Shown here: positions 20,438 through 27,440 of the stretch, one piece after another
Position numbering within the stretch: the first letter of the stretch is position 1
Layout of the letters: each line of letters opens with the position of its first letter
NCBI GenBank assembly: GCA_018821425.1
Contig: JAHJMH010000019.1
Coordinates: forward strand, 1 to 31,962
DNA: 31,962 nucleotides
Direction of reading: 5' to 3'
Origin: Nanobdellota archaeon
GTDB taxonomy: Archaea > Nanobdellota > Nanobdellia > Pacearchaeales > GW2011-AR1
The notes under the pieces: model-generated
What the model was told of the DNA's origin: nothing
Seen by the model: only the letters and a program-made list of their open reading frames with translations
The model's database searches: none
Translations under genes and position numbers: made by a program

Positions 20438-22135
20438 CTAAGCATCGGGATGTTCATGGCCTCTTTTGAATCTTTCCATAAGCATTTTGATATGCTTTTC
20501 TTTTTCTTCCTTGTAGCCTTCCCTGTCTGTTTTGATATCCTTGAGCATTCCTGCAAGATATTCTCCGCCGAGGAAGTGCGGTGTTAAAACATAATCCGCG
20601 CCCGATTTGTAAAGGTCCATCGCGTCTTCAATGGTGTGCGCTCTGACGATAACGATTGTCTTTGGGTTTTGTTCTTTTATTGTTTCAATGAGGAAATCAT
20701 TTGTTTCAAAGTCGGGGATTGTTGAAACAGCGAGCTTGAGTGTTTTTAATGGTAAATCGCGAAGGAGCGCGTCGTCGTCAACGTCGCCGTAAATACAAGG
20801 AACCCGCATCTTTTTCAAATCTGCTACGACCTCTGGATTGAAATCTACAACGAGATAATTCTTTTTTATTTTTTTTAGAGAATTAAGTATGCCGAAGCCA
20901 ATTCTATTGTACCCAAATAGAATTGCGTCTACTTTTTTGTATTTAATTTTTCTTTCCTTTACTTTTTTCTTTTCGAAAACTTGGAGGTAGTCAGAGATTA
21001 TGCGGTAGATTTTATTTCCGTAGAGTACCATGTATGTTGTGCCTGCAATAGTTATCATTCCTACTAGCGTAATCAAGGACAGAATCTCGTTTGAGATGTG
21101 GCCCACCTTAACTCCTAAGACGATGAGTATTAGTGAAAATTCGCTTATCTGCGCGACGGTTAAACCTGCGAGGAAACCAGTTTTTTTAGTGAAACCCTCG
21201 ATGCCCATCAGTATCATAACAATTAATGGATTTCCGATAAGGACAAATAAGGAAAATATAATAGCAGGTAATAGGAGTTGGGGGATATATCCTATTGTCA
21301 TTTGAGCTCCAAGGAGAAGAAAGAATGAAATTATGAAAAAATCCCGGAGAGGTTTCATCTTGGAACTTATTTCATAATTGTAAGGCGAGATGGAAAGGAG
21401 AACTCCTGCGATCAATGCGCCAACTTCGATTGAAAGTCCGGCGTAGAAGAACAGCGACGCTATTCCAAGACCCCATGCGATTGAGAACACGAAAAGGAAT
21501 TCTTGGGCGCTTGCGAAGAACTTTTGGAACCTTGGAAGAATGAAAACGCTTATGACTCCGAGAACTAAGGTGAGGAGAATTCCCTTAAGAATTGTAATGG
21601 CTATTTGACTTACGAAATTTTCTCCCGAGGAAAGGGAAGAAATAATCATCAAAATTAAAATCGCGACGAGGTCTTGAACGAGAAGGAATCCTATTGAGAT
21701 TTTTCCGTAAAGAGTGTAAAGGTCTCCCTTGTCAGAGAGAAGTTTCATAATTATAATTGTGCTACTGAAGGCTAACGCCATTCCAATGTAGAGCGAAGTC
21801 AAAATTGGGAAACCGAGCGTGACTGCGATGAGGTAACCGATTCCGCAGGTGAAAATTATTTGGCCAATTCCTGTGATGAGTGAAATTCTTCCGACTTCTT
21901 TGATGACTTTTGGAGTTAAATGAAGTCCGACGATGAAAAGTAGAAGTGCGATTCCGATTTCAGAGAAAGTATTGATAGTGTCAATTCCAGGGAGTATGCC
22001 GAGGAAGTAAGGTCCGACGATGATTCCTGAAAGAATGTATCCGATTATCATCGGCTGTTTGAGGAGCTTCATAATTAGAGAGACTCCAAGTACGATAAGA
22101 ATCATAAAACTAATCTGTGTAAAAACTTCAACCAT
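20438..22135 (-). CDS. CPA2/Kef-type cation:proton antiporter with TrkA-N domain
   Basis: 565 residues. The first 380 or so hold about 12 membrane helices starting SFMILIVLGVSLIMKLLKQP, with GYILSGIIVGPYFLG typical of CPA2 antiporters. The cytoplasmic part (about 400-515) is a TrkA-N/Rossmann domain: AILFGYNRIGFGILNSLKK, VVDFNPEVVADLKK, GDVDDDALLRDL. Such proteins exchange Na+ or K+ for H+ with nucleotide gating. The tail is charged, ending in GHEHPDA. An AAAGAGGCG ribosome binding site stands just before the ATG. It diverges from uS10. Confidence 0.88.
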   Translation of the reverse strand: MVEVFTQISFMILIVLGVSLIMKLLKQPMIIGYILSGIIVGPYFLGILPGIDTINTFSEIGIALLLFIVGLHLTPKVIKEVGRISLITGIGQIIFTCGIGYLIAVTLGFPILTSLYIGMALAFSSTIIIMKLLSDKGDLYTLYGKISIGFLLVQDLVAILILMIISSLSSGENFVSQIAITILKGILLTLVLGVISVFILPRFQKFFASAQEFLFVFSIAWGLGIASLFFYAGLSIEVGALIAGVLLSISPYNYEISSKMKPLRDFFIISFFLLLGAQMTIGYIPQLLLPAIIFSLFVLIGNPLIVMILMGIEGFTKKTGFLAGLTVAQISEFSLILIVLGVKVGHISNEILSLITLVGMITIAGTTYMVLYGNKIYRIISDYLQVFEKKKVKERKIKYKKVDAILFGYNRIGFGILNSLKKIKKNYLVVDFNPEVVADLKKMRVPCIYGDVDDDALLRDLPLKTLKLAVSTIPDFETNDFLIETIKEQNPKTIVIVRAHTIEDAMDLYKSGADYVLTPHFLGGEYLAGMLKDIKTDREGYKEEKEKHIKMLMERFKRGHEHPDA

Positions 22136-22211
22136 TTTTCGCCTCTTTTATGAAGCTAATAAAAAGAAATACTATAAAAAGGTTTTTAAACAGCGATTAG
22201 ATTTTTATGTA
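22136..22211. promoter_or_regulatory. Divergent promoter region, antiporter and uS10
   Basis: 76 bases between divergent starts. TTTTTAAAC (22183-22191) serves uS10 at about 21-29 bases from its ATG. On the minus strand TTTTTATAG (22172-22180) lies about 40 bases before the antiporter ATG. The two promoters nearly touch. Confidence 0.5.
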
Positions 22212-22520
22212 ATGCCTAAGGTAAGAATTAAACTTAACAGTACTGACATAGAAATGATTAATAGCATCTGTGAATCCATAAAAGAGCTCGCGAAAAAGTC
22301 GGGCATAGTAATTTCGGGACCGGTTCCTTTGCCAACGAAGCGATTGAAAGTTACGACGCGAAAGGCGCCTTGCGGCGACGGAACCGCGACATTTGATAAT
22401 TTTGAAATGAGGATTCATAAAAGGTTGATTGATTTACCGGCGAACGAAAAAGTTCTTCACCATATTATGAGGATGCAGATTCCGAAGAATGTTAATATTA
22501 AGATTGAGATGAAAGATTAG
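22212..22520 (+). CDS. rps10: Ribosomal protein uS10
   Basis: 102 residues: MPKVRIKLNSTDIEMINSIC, then GPVPLPTKRLKVTTRKAPCG and the final HKRLIDLPANEKVLHHIMRM. A standard archaeal uS10 of the 30S head. A longer open frame upstream is a shadow of the antiporter gene; the ATG at 22212 fits the family. In many archaea it follows EF-1 alpha; here it stands alone. Confidence 0.95.
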   Translation: MPKVRIKLNSTDIEMINSICESIKELAKKSGIVISGPVPLPTKRLKVTTRKAPCGDGTATFDNFEMRIHKRLIDLPANEKVLHHIMRMQIPKNVNIKIEMKD

Positions 22521-22530
22521 AATTTTGTGA

Positions 22531-23817
22531 TTAGGCGTGATATGGTAATCCAAATTCTTCTACAAGTGCTTTAACATCGATAGCCCAATCTTCATCACAT
22601 TTGAACATATAAATTTCTGTTGGATCCTGGGGTCTTCTGCTTGGTGCGTCAATTATATCTATCCTTTTAGTTAAGGGTCCTTCATAATATCCCAAGGAAT
22701 CTACTAGTGAATCAATTGATGGCTGATGGGAATTGAAAATTCTTTTAAGCATTTTAAAACGATAGCCTTTGGTTTCTTCCCTGAATTTTTCTATGCTTCC
22801 TTCGTCGTAGGTTCCATCTTCTCTCCTTGTAAAAACAACTTCAGCTACAGGTTCAAATAGCGGATGATTAGATTCCATCTTTCTTTCAAAACCCAATACT
22901 TGGCTAACATCATAATAAGAAAAGTGCCCTTCATTAAGTGCCTCTTGTATTTTGAACAAAGGGGTTAGTATCTCTTCTTCAGACACGTTTTTACGAATAG
23001 CAAAAAAATGTTTTTGTCCGCGGTTATAAGGATTAATCATTCTTACAAAATCCACGACTTCATTTCCGGGATACGAACTTAAAATTCTAATAACATCTGA
23101 GGGGGATTCTCCAAGTTTATCTTGTATCTCTGAAAATTTCAAAGAGTCATAATCGTTGTAAAGTTCCTTGAATCTTTCTAAATGGTCTTTAAACAGAGTC
23201 TCCCTTTCCCCCGTGAGATCCTTTCTTTTCCCTATAAAATCATAAACAATTCTTTCTATTCTTTCGTCCCCAATAACCGCATGTAAAAATCTTTTCGCAT
23301 TTGCTCCATCAATATTGTTTGAAGAAGGTAAATAAAACCTTGAATCTCCCTTATCACTAGATGAAATGGGAGATTGGTTATTTCCCCCCATCATAGCTTC
23401 TTTCATAGAAACGGGGTCAATATTTAGAGTTCCAGTAGGCTCTGGAAATTTTTTTCGGGGGTTCGCTTTTTTCTCGGGAGGAATTTCTCTTTCGGGTATT
23501 GACATGGGAACACTTACTTCATGATGTTCAACTTTGGATTCAAGAGTAGTGTTTCCCAGAGAAATCTCCACAGAGCTTTCACCTAATGCCTCATTAAGAT
23601 ACTCTAACTCTTCCACTAAATATGCTTCGCGCTCTTTTAAAAAAGACATGGTTGTTGATTCTATGTATTGGATTGTTTCTTTGTCCAAATCGGGAGGGAG
23701 AGTAAGAGCTTGATGAAGTTCTACCGTTCTCCGTGCGGGAATAAGCCTCGTTTCATCAAAAGAAATAACAAGGTCACTTAATTTCATCATCGCCGAATGA
23801 AGATATCGCTCGCCCAT
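22531..23817 (-). CDS. Unrecognised 428-residue protein
   Basis: A soluble, charged protein with no signal peptide or membrane helix. N-terminal helical part (about 1-95, with SFLKEREAYLVEELEYLNEA), a Pro/Ser-rich linker (about 110-170), then a mostly helical domain with SPSDVIRILSSYPGNEVVDF and YYDVSQVLGFERKMESNHPL. I do not recognise a family. A TTG at 23832 would add five residues, but the TATA-like element at 23840-23848 puts transcription near the ATG at 23817, favouring a leaderless start there. It faces uS10 tail to tail and diverges from thyA. Confidence 0.65.
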   Translation of the reverse strand: MGERYLHSAMMKLSDLVISFDETRLIPARRTVELHQALTLPPDLDKETIQYIESTTMSFLKEREAYLVEELEYLNEALGESSVEISLGNTTLESKVEHHEVSVPMSIPEREIPPEKKANPRKKFPEPTGTLNIDPVSMKEAMMGGNNQSPISSSDKGDSRFYLPSSNNIDGANAKRFLHAVIGDERIERIVYDFIGKRKDLTGERETLFKDHLERFKELYNDYDSLKFSEIQDKLGESPSDVIRILSSYPGNEVVDFVRMINPYNRGQKHFFAIRKNVSEEEILTPLFKIQEALNEGHFSYYDVSQVLGFERKMESNHPLFEPVAEVVFTRREDGTYDEGSIEKFREETKGYRFKMLKRIFNSHQPSIDSLVDSLGYYEGPLTKRIDIIDAPSRRPQDPTEIYMFKCDEDWAIDVKALVEEFGLPYHA

Positions 23818-23837
23818 GTTGTTAGTACGCAAAATAA

Positions 23838-23897
23838 GATTTTTATATGTTTAGCAATTTTCAAGATATATTTCCCAAGACAGATTTATTTTTAAAG
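23838..23897. promoter_or_regulatory. Divergent promoters, unknown gene and thyA
   Basis: Minus-strand CATATAAAAATC (23838-23849) serves the gene starting at 23817. Plus-strand TTTTTAAAG (23889-23897) lies 28-36 bases before ATG 23925 of thyA, which supports that ATG, before the in-frame TGA, as the original start. Confidence 0.55.
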
Positions 23898-23924
23898 AGT
23901 AATTTGTTTTTCTCGATAAGAAAA

Positions 23925-25001
23925 ATGAGGCAGTTTCATAATCTTTTGAAAAGAGTGTTGGTTGAGGGAGATGTTGTTGAAGATCCAAGAACGAAAGTTC
24001 ATACTATTTGAATTTCTGGACATCAATATTCTGTGGATTTAAGAAAACAATTCCCGTTACATACAACAAGAAAAATCTCTCCAAAATTGGCTGCGGAAGA
24101 ACTTCTTTGGAAATTAAGGGGAGAACGAAGTGTTAAATCCTTAGTCGAAAGGAGTGTTAATTACTGGACTCAAAATGCATTCCAGAAGCATTTGCAAGAT
24201 ACAGGTCGAGATAAATCAATTCCAAAACACACTCCTGAATGGGCAAAAGAATTTGTTGCTTATCAGAAAAGATTGTCGGGGGGAGAAGAATCTGGAGATT
24301 TGGGTCCTGTTTATGGGTATAATTGGAGACATGGTAAAGATGAAGATGGAAAAGAAGTGGATCAACTTGCAAATCTTTTAAGAAATTTGAAAGATCCTGA
24401 AAAGAGATTTGGAAGATATAATATCCTTGATGCGTGGGATGCTCCAAACATTTCCAAAATGGCTATTGGTCCCTGCCCCTTTTGGCAACAGTTCATTGTT
24501 AAAGGAGAATTTATGGATTTGCATGAAGTTCAAAGATCTTGTGATTCTTATTTAGGAGTTCCTTATAATGATGCTCAGGATGCCATCCTTGCTCATTTGG
24601 TTGCTAATGAAACTGGCTTAATTCCTAGAAATTTTACTCACACATTTATTGATACACATATTTATACTGGGGTTCCTCCGAGAAGTTATTTTTGGGACGA
24701 TGAAAGTAAAGTTCAAGAGTTTAAAGTTCGAGTTAATGGTGCAATGTCAGGCAAGGATTTTTTAGTTTTGAGGGACTGGTATTTAAGAAATGCTCCTGGA
24801 GAACAAGAATTGGACAAAGGGAAAGATCACACTCCCGATGTTTTAACACAATTATCTTATGAGCCAAAAAGATCCGCGCGATTAGAACTAAAAGATGTTC
24901 CTCTGATGGAAGCAATTCAACTTCCTTCTTATAGAGATGTTCTTTCTGTGAAAGATTATAAACCTCACAAATGGGAAAGCAGTTCTGTGATGGCGGCGTA
25001 A
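23925..25001 (+). pseudogene. thyA: Thymidylate synthase gene interrupted by in-frame TGA
   Basis: From ATG 23925 the frame reads MRQFHNLLKRVLVEGDVVED, PRTKVHTI, then TGA at 24009-24011, and continues ISGHQYSVDLRKQFPLHTTR to 25001. The Arg in DPRTK aligns with the phosphate-binding RTG of ThyA, and SGHQ with its IFGHQ. Downstream motifs are LGPVYGYNWRHG, catalytic Cys in GPCPF (residue 174), QRSCDSYLGVPYN and HTFIDTHIY. The codon falls where ThyA often has Ser, so TCA to TGA would explain it. Neighbouring genes use TGA as stop. A GTG at 24033 could restart a 322-residue protein lacking the phosphate-binding Arg. Divergent for the family. Confidence 0.8.
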
Positions 25002-25070
25002 GATGAGACATAGTTTCTCTTAGTTAACTTTATATATTTCTCTTCGCCGTTATAGTTCTATTAACAATTT

Positions 25071-25122
25071 GCCCCAATCGCAAAGTTCGCTTTGCTCTCG
25101 ACTTTGTCGGATACTCTGGGGC
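25071..25122 (+). ncRNA. Structured element before tRNA-Ser
   Basis: A 52-base stretch closes on itself: GCCCCA (25071-25076) with TGGGGC (25117-25122). It encloses two hairpins, GCAAAG-TTCG-CTTTGC (25079-25094) and CGAC-TTT-GTCG (25099-25109), so a three-way junction is possible. Its first 12 bases equal the first 12 of the tRNA-Ser that begins seven bases after it. A TATA element at about 25029-25036 precedes both. It could be a small RNA, a processed leader, or a decayed tRNA copy. Confidence 0.4.
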
Positions 25123-25128
25123 ACAAAG

Positions 25129-25268
25129 GCCCCAATCGCATAAGGGTATTGCACGAGATTGGAATGGGTTTCTTTTTTTGTAAAAAAGAAACTACACTGG
25201 TAGAAAAAAGTAAGATAGCAAAGATCTCGGTCCGCAAGGGCATCCAGGTTCGAGTCCTGGTTGGGGCG
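25129..25268 (+). tRNA. tRNA-Ser(GGA) with 59-base intron
   Basis: Acceptor GCCCCAA (25129-25135) pairs with TTGGGGC (25261-25267); discriminator G. Anticodon stem CGAGA/TCTCG, anticodon GGA at 25161-25163. The intron is 25165-25223, at the canonical 37/38 position, and holds a long hairpin from GTTTCTTTTTT to AAAAAAGAAAC. The extended variable arm (GTCC-GCAA-GGGC) and G discriminator fit serine. T arm CCAGG-TTCGAGT-CCTGG is perfect. No encoded CCA. Confidence 0.9.
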
Positions 25269-25329
25269 TTATACATTCTTGTGACCTTGGAGGGCGTCAG
25301 CTTGTTCTGAATTCTGTCCAATACACTTA

Positions 25330-25371
25330 TACGTCTACATCACCAAAAGATATTTAAACGGTGTAGACGTA
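25330..25371 (+). promoter_or_regulatory. Inverted repeat flanking the fic TATA box
   Basis: TACGTCTACA (25330-25339) and TGTAGACGTA (25362-25371) are exact inverse copies placed on either side of ATATTTAAA (25350-25358). The right arm ends nine bases before the fic ATG. A dimeric repressor bound here would block the TATA box and start site. Autoregulation is inferred. Confidence 0.7.
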
Positions 25372-25380
25372 CAGATTGAT

Positions 25381-26274
25381 ATGGTTTATACTGAGGTAAA
25401 AGAAAAAAATGGTAAAAAGTACTATTACAGAGTCTTATCCGTTAGAAAGAATGGAAAGGTAACTAAAAGGAGAGTCTATCTAGGTGTTAACTTAAAAAAA
25501 GATCTTGCTGAAAAAGAGAAAAAAGCGGACAAAGAGTTGATGCTACTTTCTACTCTTTTAACAAACGATGAGATCAAAGAATTGAATAAGATTAAGAAAA
25601 CAAAAGATAGAAAAAAAGAAGATAATCAATCAAAATACGAAGCATTTGTTTCATTATTCACATATGATTCCACAAATATCGAAGGGAATACCTTCTCTCT
25701 TCAGGAAACTGCTCAACTACTCTTTGAAGGGGTAACTCCAAGAAAATCATTGAGGGAAATAAATGAGATAACCAATCACAAAGAGGCATTTGATTTTTTG
25801 TTAAGGTATAAAGGAGACTTAAATAAAAACTTTATATTAAAACTTCACAAACTAGTGACCAAGAACACTTTAAAGCCAGAATTAAAAAATCAGGTGGGAA
25901 GGTACAGGACCTTGCAAGTTTACATACGGGGAACTAATTGGTTACCTCCAAAACCATCTGAAGTTCCAAAAGAAATGTCTTATTTGCTCTCATGGTATAG
26001 CAAGAACAAAACTAAATTGCATCCCCTAATTCTCGCTACCTATTTCCACTCTGCATTTGAAACAATCCATCCTTTTATCGACGGCAACGGAAGGGTTGGC
26101 AGGTTACTAATCAATTTCATCTTGCACAAGAACAAATATCCCATGATTAACATACTCAACAAAGAAAAACATATTTACTATGAATCTCTTGAAGAATCTC
26201 ACCTGAATGGAAATCTAATACCATTAGTTAAATTTTTGCTTGACTTACTCCGAAAAGAAAAGATCCAATTTTGA
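25381..26274 (+). CDS. fic: Fic-family AMP-transferase
   Basis: 297 residues. The core motif HPFIDGNGRVGR lies at 230-241, with catalytic His230. An inhibitory-helix motif STNIEGN (97-103, S/TxxxEG/N) precedes the Fic domain, so this is the self-inhibited (class II-like) form. The N-terminus (KKYYYRVLSVRKNGKVTKRR) is a basic beta-type segment often found in archaeal members. Fic enzymes usually transfer AMP to a target hydroxyl; targets vary. A TATA box flanked by an inverted repeat controls it. It lies between tRNA-Ser and tRNA-Val, a common site for acquired genes. Confidence 0.88.
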   Translation: MVYTEVKEKNGKKYYYRVLSVRKNGKVTKRRVYLGVNLKKDLAEKEKKADKELMLLSTLLTNDEIKELNKIKKTKDRKKEDNQSKYEAFVSLFTYDSTNIEGNTFSLQETAQLLFEGVTPRKSLREINEITNHKEAFDFLLRYKGDLNKNFILKLHKLVTKNTLKPELKNQVGRYRTLQVYIRGTNWLPPKPSEVPKEMSYLLSWYSKNKTKLHPLILATYFHSAFETIHPFIDGNGRVGRLLINFILHKNKYPMINILNKEKHIYYESLEESHLNGNLIPLVKFLLDLLRKEKIQF

Positions 26275-26415
26275 AAAGGGAACCACAAAAAAACAAAAGA
26301 GGGGGTAGTCGATTATTGGGAAACTTCCTCACGAGGAGACACCTTTTACTCTGTAAGCATCTAAGAATTTTAAACTGTAGAAATTTTATCCTGGCTTGGA
26401 AAGAGGCGTTTCAAA

Positions 26416-26426
26416 ACTTTTAAAAG
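26416..26426 (+). promoter_or_regulatory. TATA-type promoter of tRNA-Val and tspO
   Basis: ACTTTTAAAAG stands about 26-36 bases before the first base of tRNA-Val. The tspO ATG is only 13 bases after the tRNA, so one transcript may carry both. Confidence 0.5.
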
Positions 26427-26451
26427 CCGCCCCGTTTTATCTAAATAATTA

Positions 26452-26583
26452 GGTCCGTTAGTCTAATGGTAGAACACCTCGTTTACACGCAGAAGAACAA
26501 AGGTTCTTCCGCACCATCTCCTTTGGGAGAAACGGAAACTGCTAAAAACCGAGGAAGCGGAGGTCCGATTCCTCCACGGACCA
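26452..26583 (+). tRNA. tRNA-Val(UAC) with 61-base intron
   Basis: Acceptor GGTCCGT (26452-26458) pairs with ACGGACC (26576-26582); discriminator A. Anticodon stem CCTCG/CGAGG, anticodon TAC at 26484-26486. Intron 26488-26548, canonical position. T arm GGAGG-TCCGATT-CCTCC. The D stem (GTCT/GAAC) has a C-A mismatch at 12-23. No encoded CCA. It ends 12 bases before the tspO start. Confidence 0.9.
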
Positions 26584-26595
26584 TAAAAAGAGAAG

Positions 26596-27072
26596 ATGAA
26601 AAAAATAAACTGGAAAGTTCTTATTGTTCTCCTTGTTGCGGTTTACGCTATCGCGTTTCTCGGGAGCGTTTTCACGTCGGGAAGTGTGAATTCTGATTGG
26701 TATCAAACAACCAAAACGAGCATTACGCCGCCGAGTTTTGTCTTTCCAATCGTATGGAACATTTTGTTTTTTCTTATTGCGTTGTCAATTTATTTTGCAT
26801 GGACTTCTCCTAAGGCAAAAAATTTAAGCACCCGAAAAAGCATAGCAATTCTTTTTGGAGTAAATTTATTTTTTAATGTTTTGTGGAGTTTGATATTTTT
26901 TGGATTGCGAAATGCTCAAGGCGCGTTCTTTGAATTAATTGCTCTTTGGTTTTCAATAGTGGCTTTGCTGATTTTAACATATGGGGTAAATAAAAAATCG
27001 TTTTATCTTTTGATTCCTTATTTTATTTGGGTTACGTTTGCAGGAGTTTTGAACTGGATGATTGCTTTCTAA
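26596..27072 (+). CDS. tspO: TspO/MBR family membrane protein
   Basis: 158 residues with five hydrophobic helices, the TspO fold. Family marks include SDWYQTTKTSITPPSFVFPI, VWNILFFLIALSIYF, and NVLWSLIFFGLRNAQGAFFE, with the conserved Trp/Pro pattern. TspO proteins bind porphyrins and related ligands and act in stress responses in bacteria; the archaeal role is not known. It begins just after tRNA-Val and is followed by tRNA-Gly, so it sits between two tRNA genes. Confidence 0.9.
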   Translation: MKKINWKVLIVLLVAVYAIAFLGSVFTSGSVNSDWYQTTKTSITPPSFVFPIVWNILFFLIALSIYFAWTSPKAKNLSTRKSIAILFGVNLFFNVLWSLIFFGLRNAQGAFFELIALWFSIVALLILTYGVNKKSFYLLIPYFIWVTFAGVLNWMIAF

Positions 27073-27106
27073 AATTTTAAAAACGCAATTCTTATAGGAT
27101 ATTAAA

Positions 27107-27251
27107 GCGCTGTTGGTTTAGTGGTAGAATATCTCGTTGCCAAGGTAAGGAACCTAGGTTCCTTGACCGTCAACCTCCTAAGAATGCTCGTTCCGAGATT
27201 TTTGGGAACTGCAAGGACGAGGTGGCCCGAGTTCGATTCTCGGACAGCGCA
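27107..27251 (+). tRNA. tRNA-Gly(GCC) with 74-base intron
   Basis: Acceptor GCGCTGT (27107-27113) pairs with ACAGCGC (27244-27250); discriminator A. Anticodon stem TCTCG/CGAGG, anticodon GCC at 27139-27141. Intron 27143-27216 at the canonical position. T arm CCGAG-TTCGATT-CTCGG. A TATA-like TTTTAAAAACG (27075-27085) lies upstream. No encoded CCA. Confidence 0.9.
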
Positions 27252-27390
27252 TATCTTTTTTTGCCTCGCTGTGCTCGGGAAAACGGGAATTATGTTAATG
27301 GGTAAAATCGCGTTAAGTCCAACTAACTTTTAAAATAATCATCGTCGGTTTTGTTAACAATATTTCTGAGAAATCTCCCCCTATTTTGTC

Positions 27391-27414
27391 AAAGGTTTTG
27401 AATTCAAAACCTTT
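27391..27414 (+). promoter_or_regulatory. Perfect 24-bp palindrome overlapping a TATA box
   Basis: AAAGGTTTTGAA at 27391-27402 is followed at once by its exact inverse at 27403-27414, centred on GAATTC. The right arm runs into CTTTATAAG (27411-27419), the TATA box for the gene at 27441. With a near-leaderless start the palindrome lies upstream of the transcript, so it is better read as an operator than an RNA hairpin. Confidence 0.7.
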
Positions 27415-27440
27415 ATAAGTTAAAAAATGGTAAAATCATT

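Noticed and set aside
24009..24011. TGA as selenocysteine or a reassigned codon
   Set aside because: Other genes in the window end cleanly in TGA, no selenocysteine element was recognised, and the position is not a known selenocysteine site in ThyA.
25269..26451. Possible 3'-end duplication around fic or tRNA-Ser, as at the other toxin modules
   Set aside because: No copy of the tRNA-Ser 3' end or of another neighbour's end was found after fic. Only the 12-base 5' match upstream exists.
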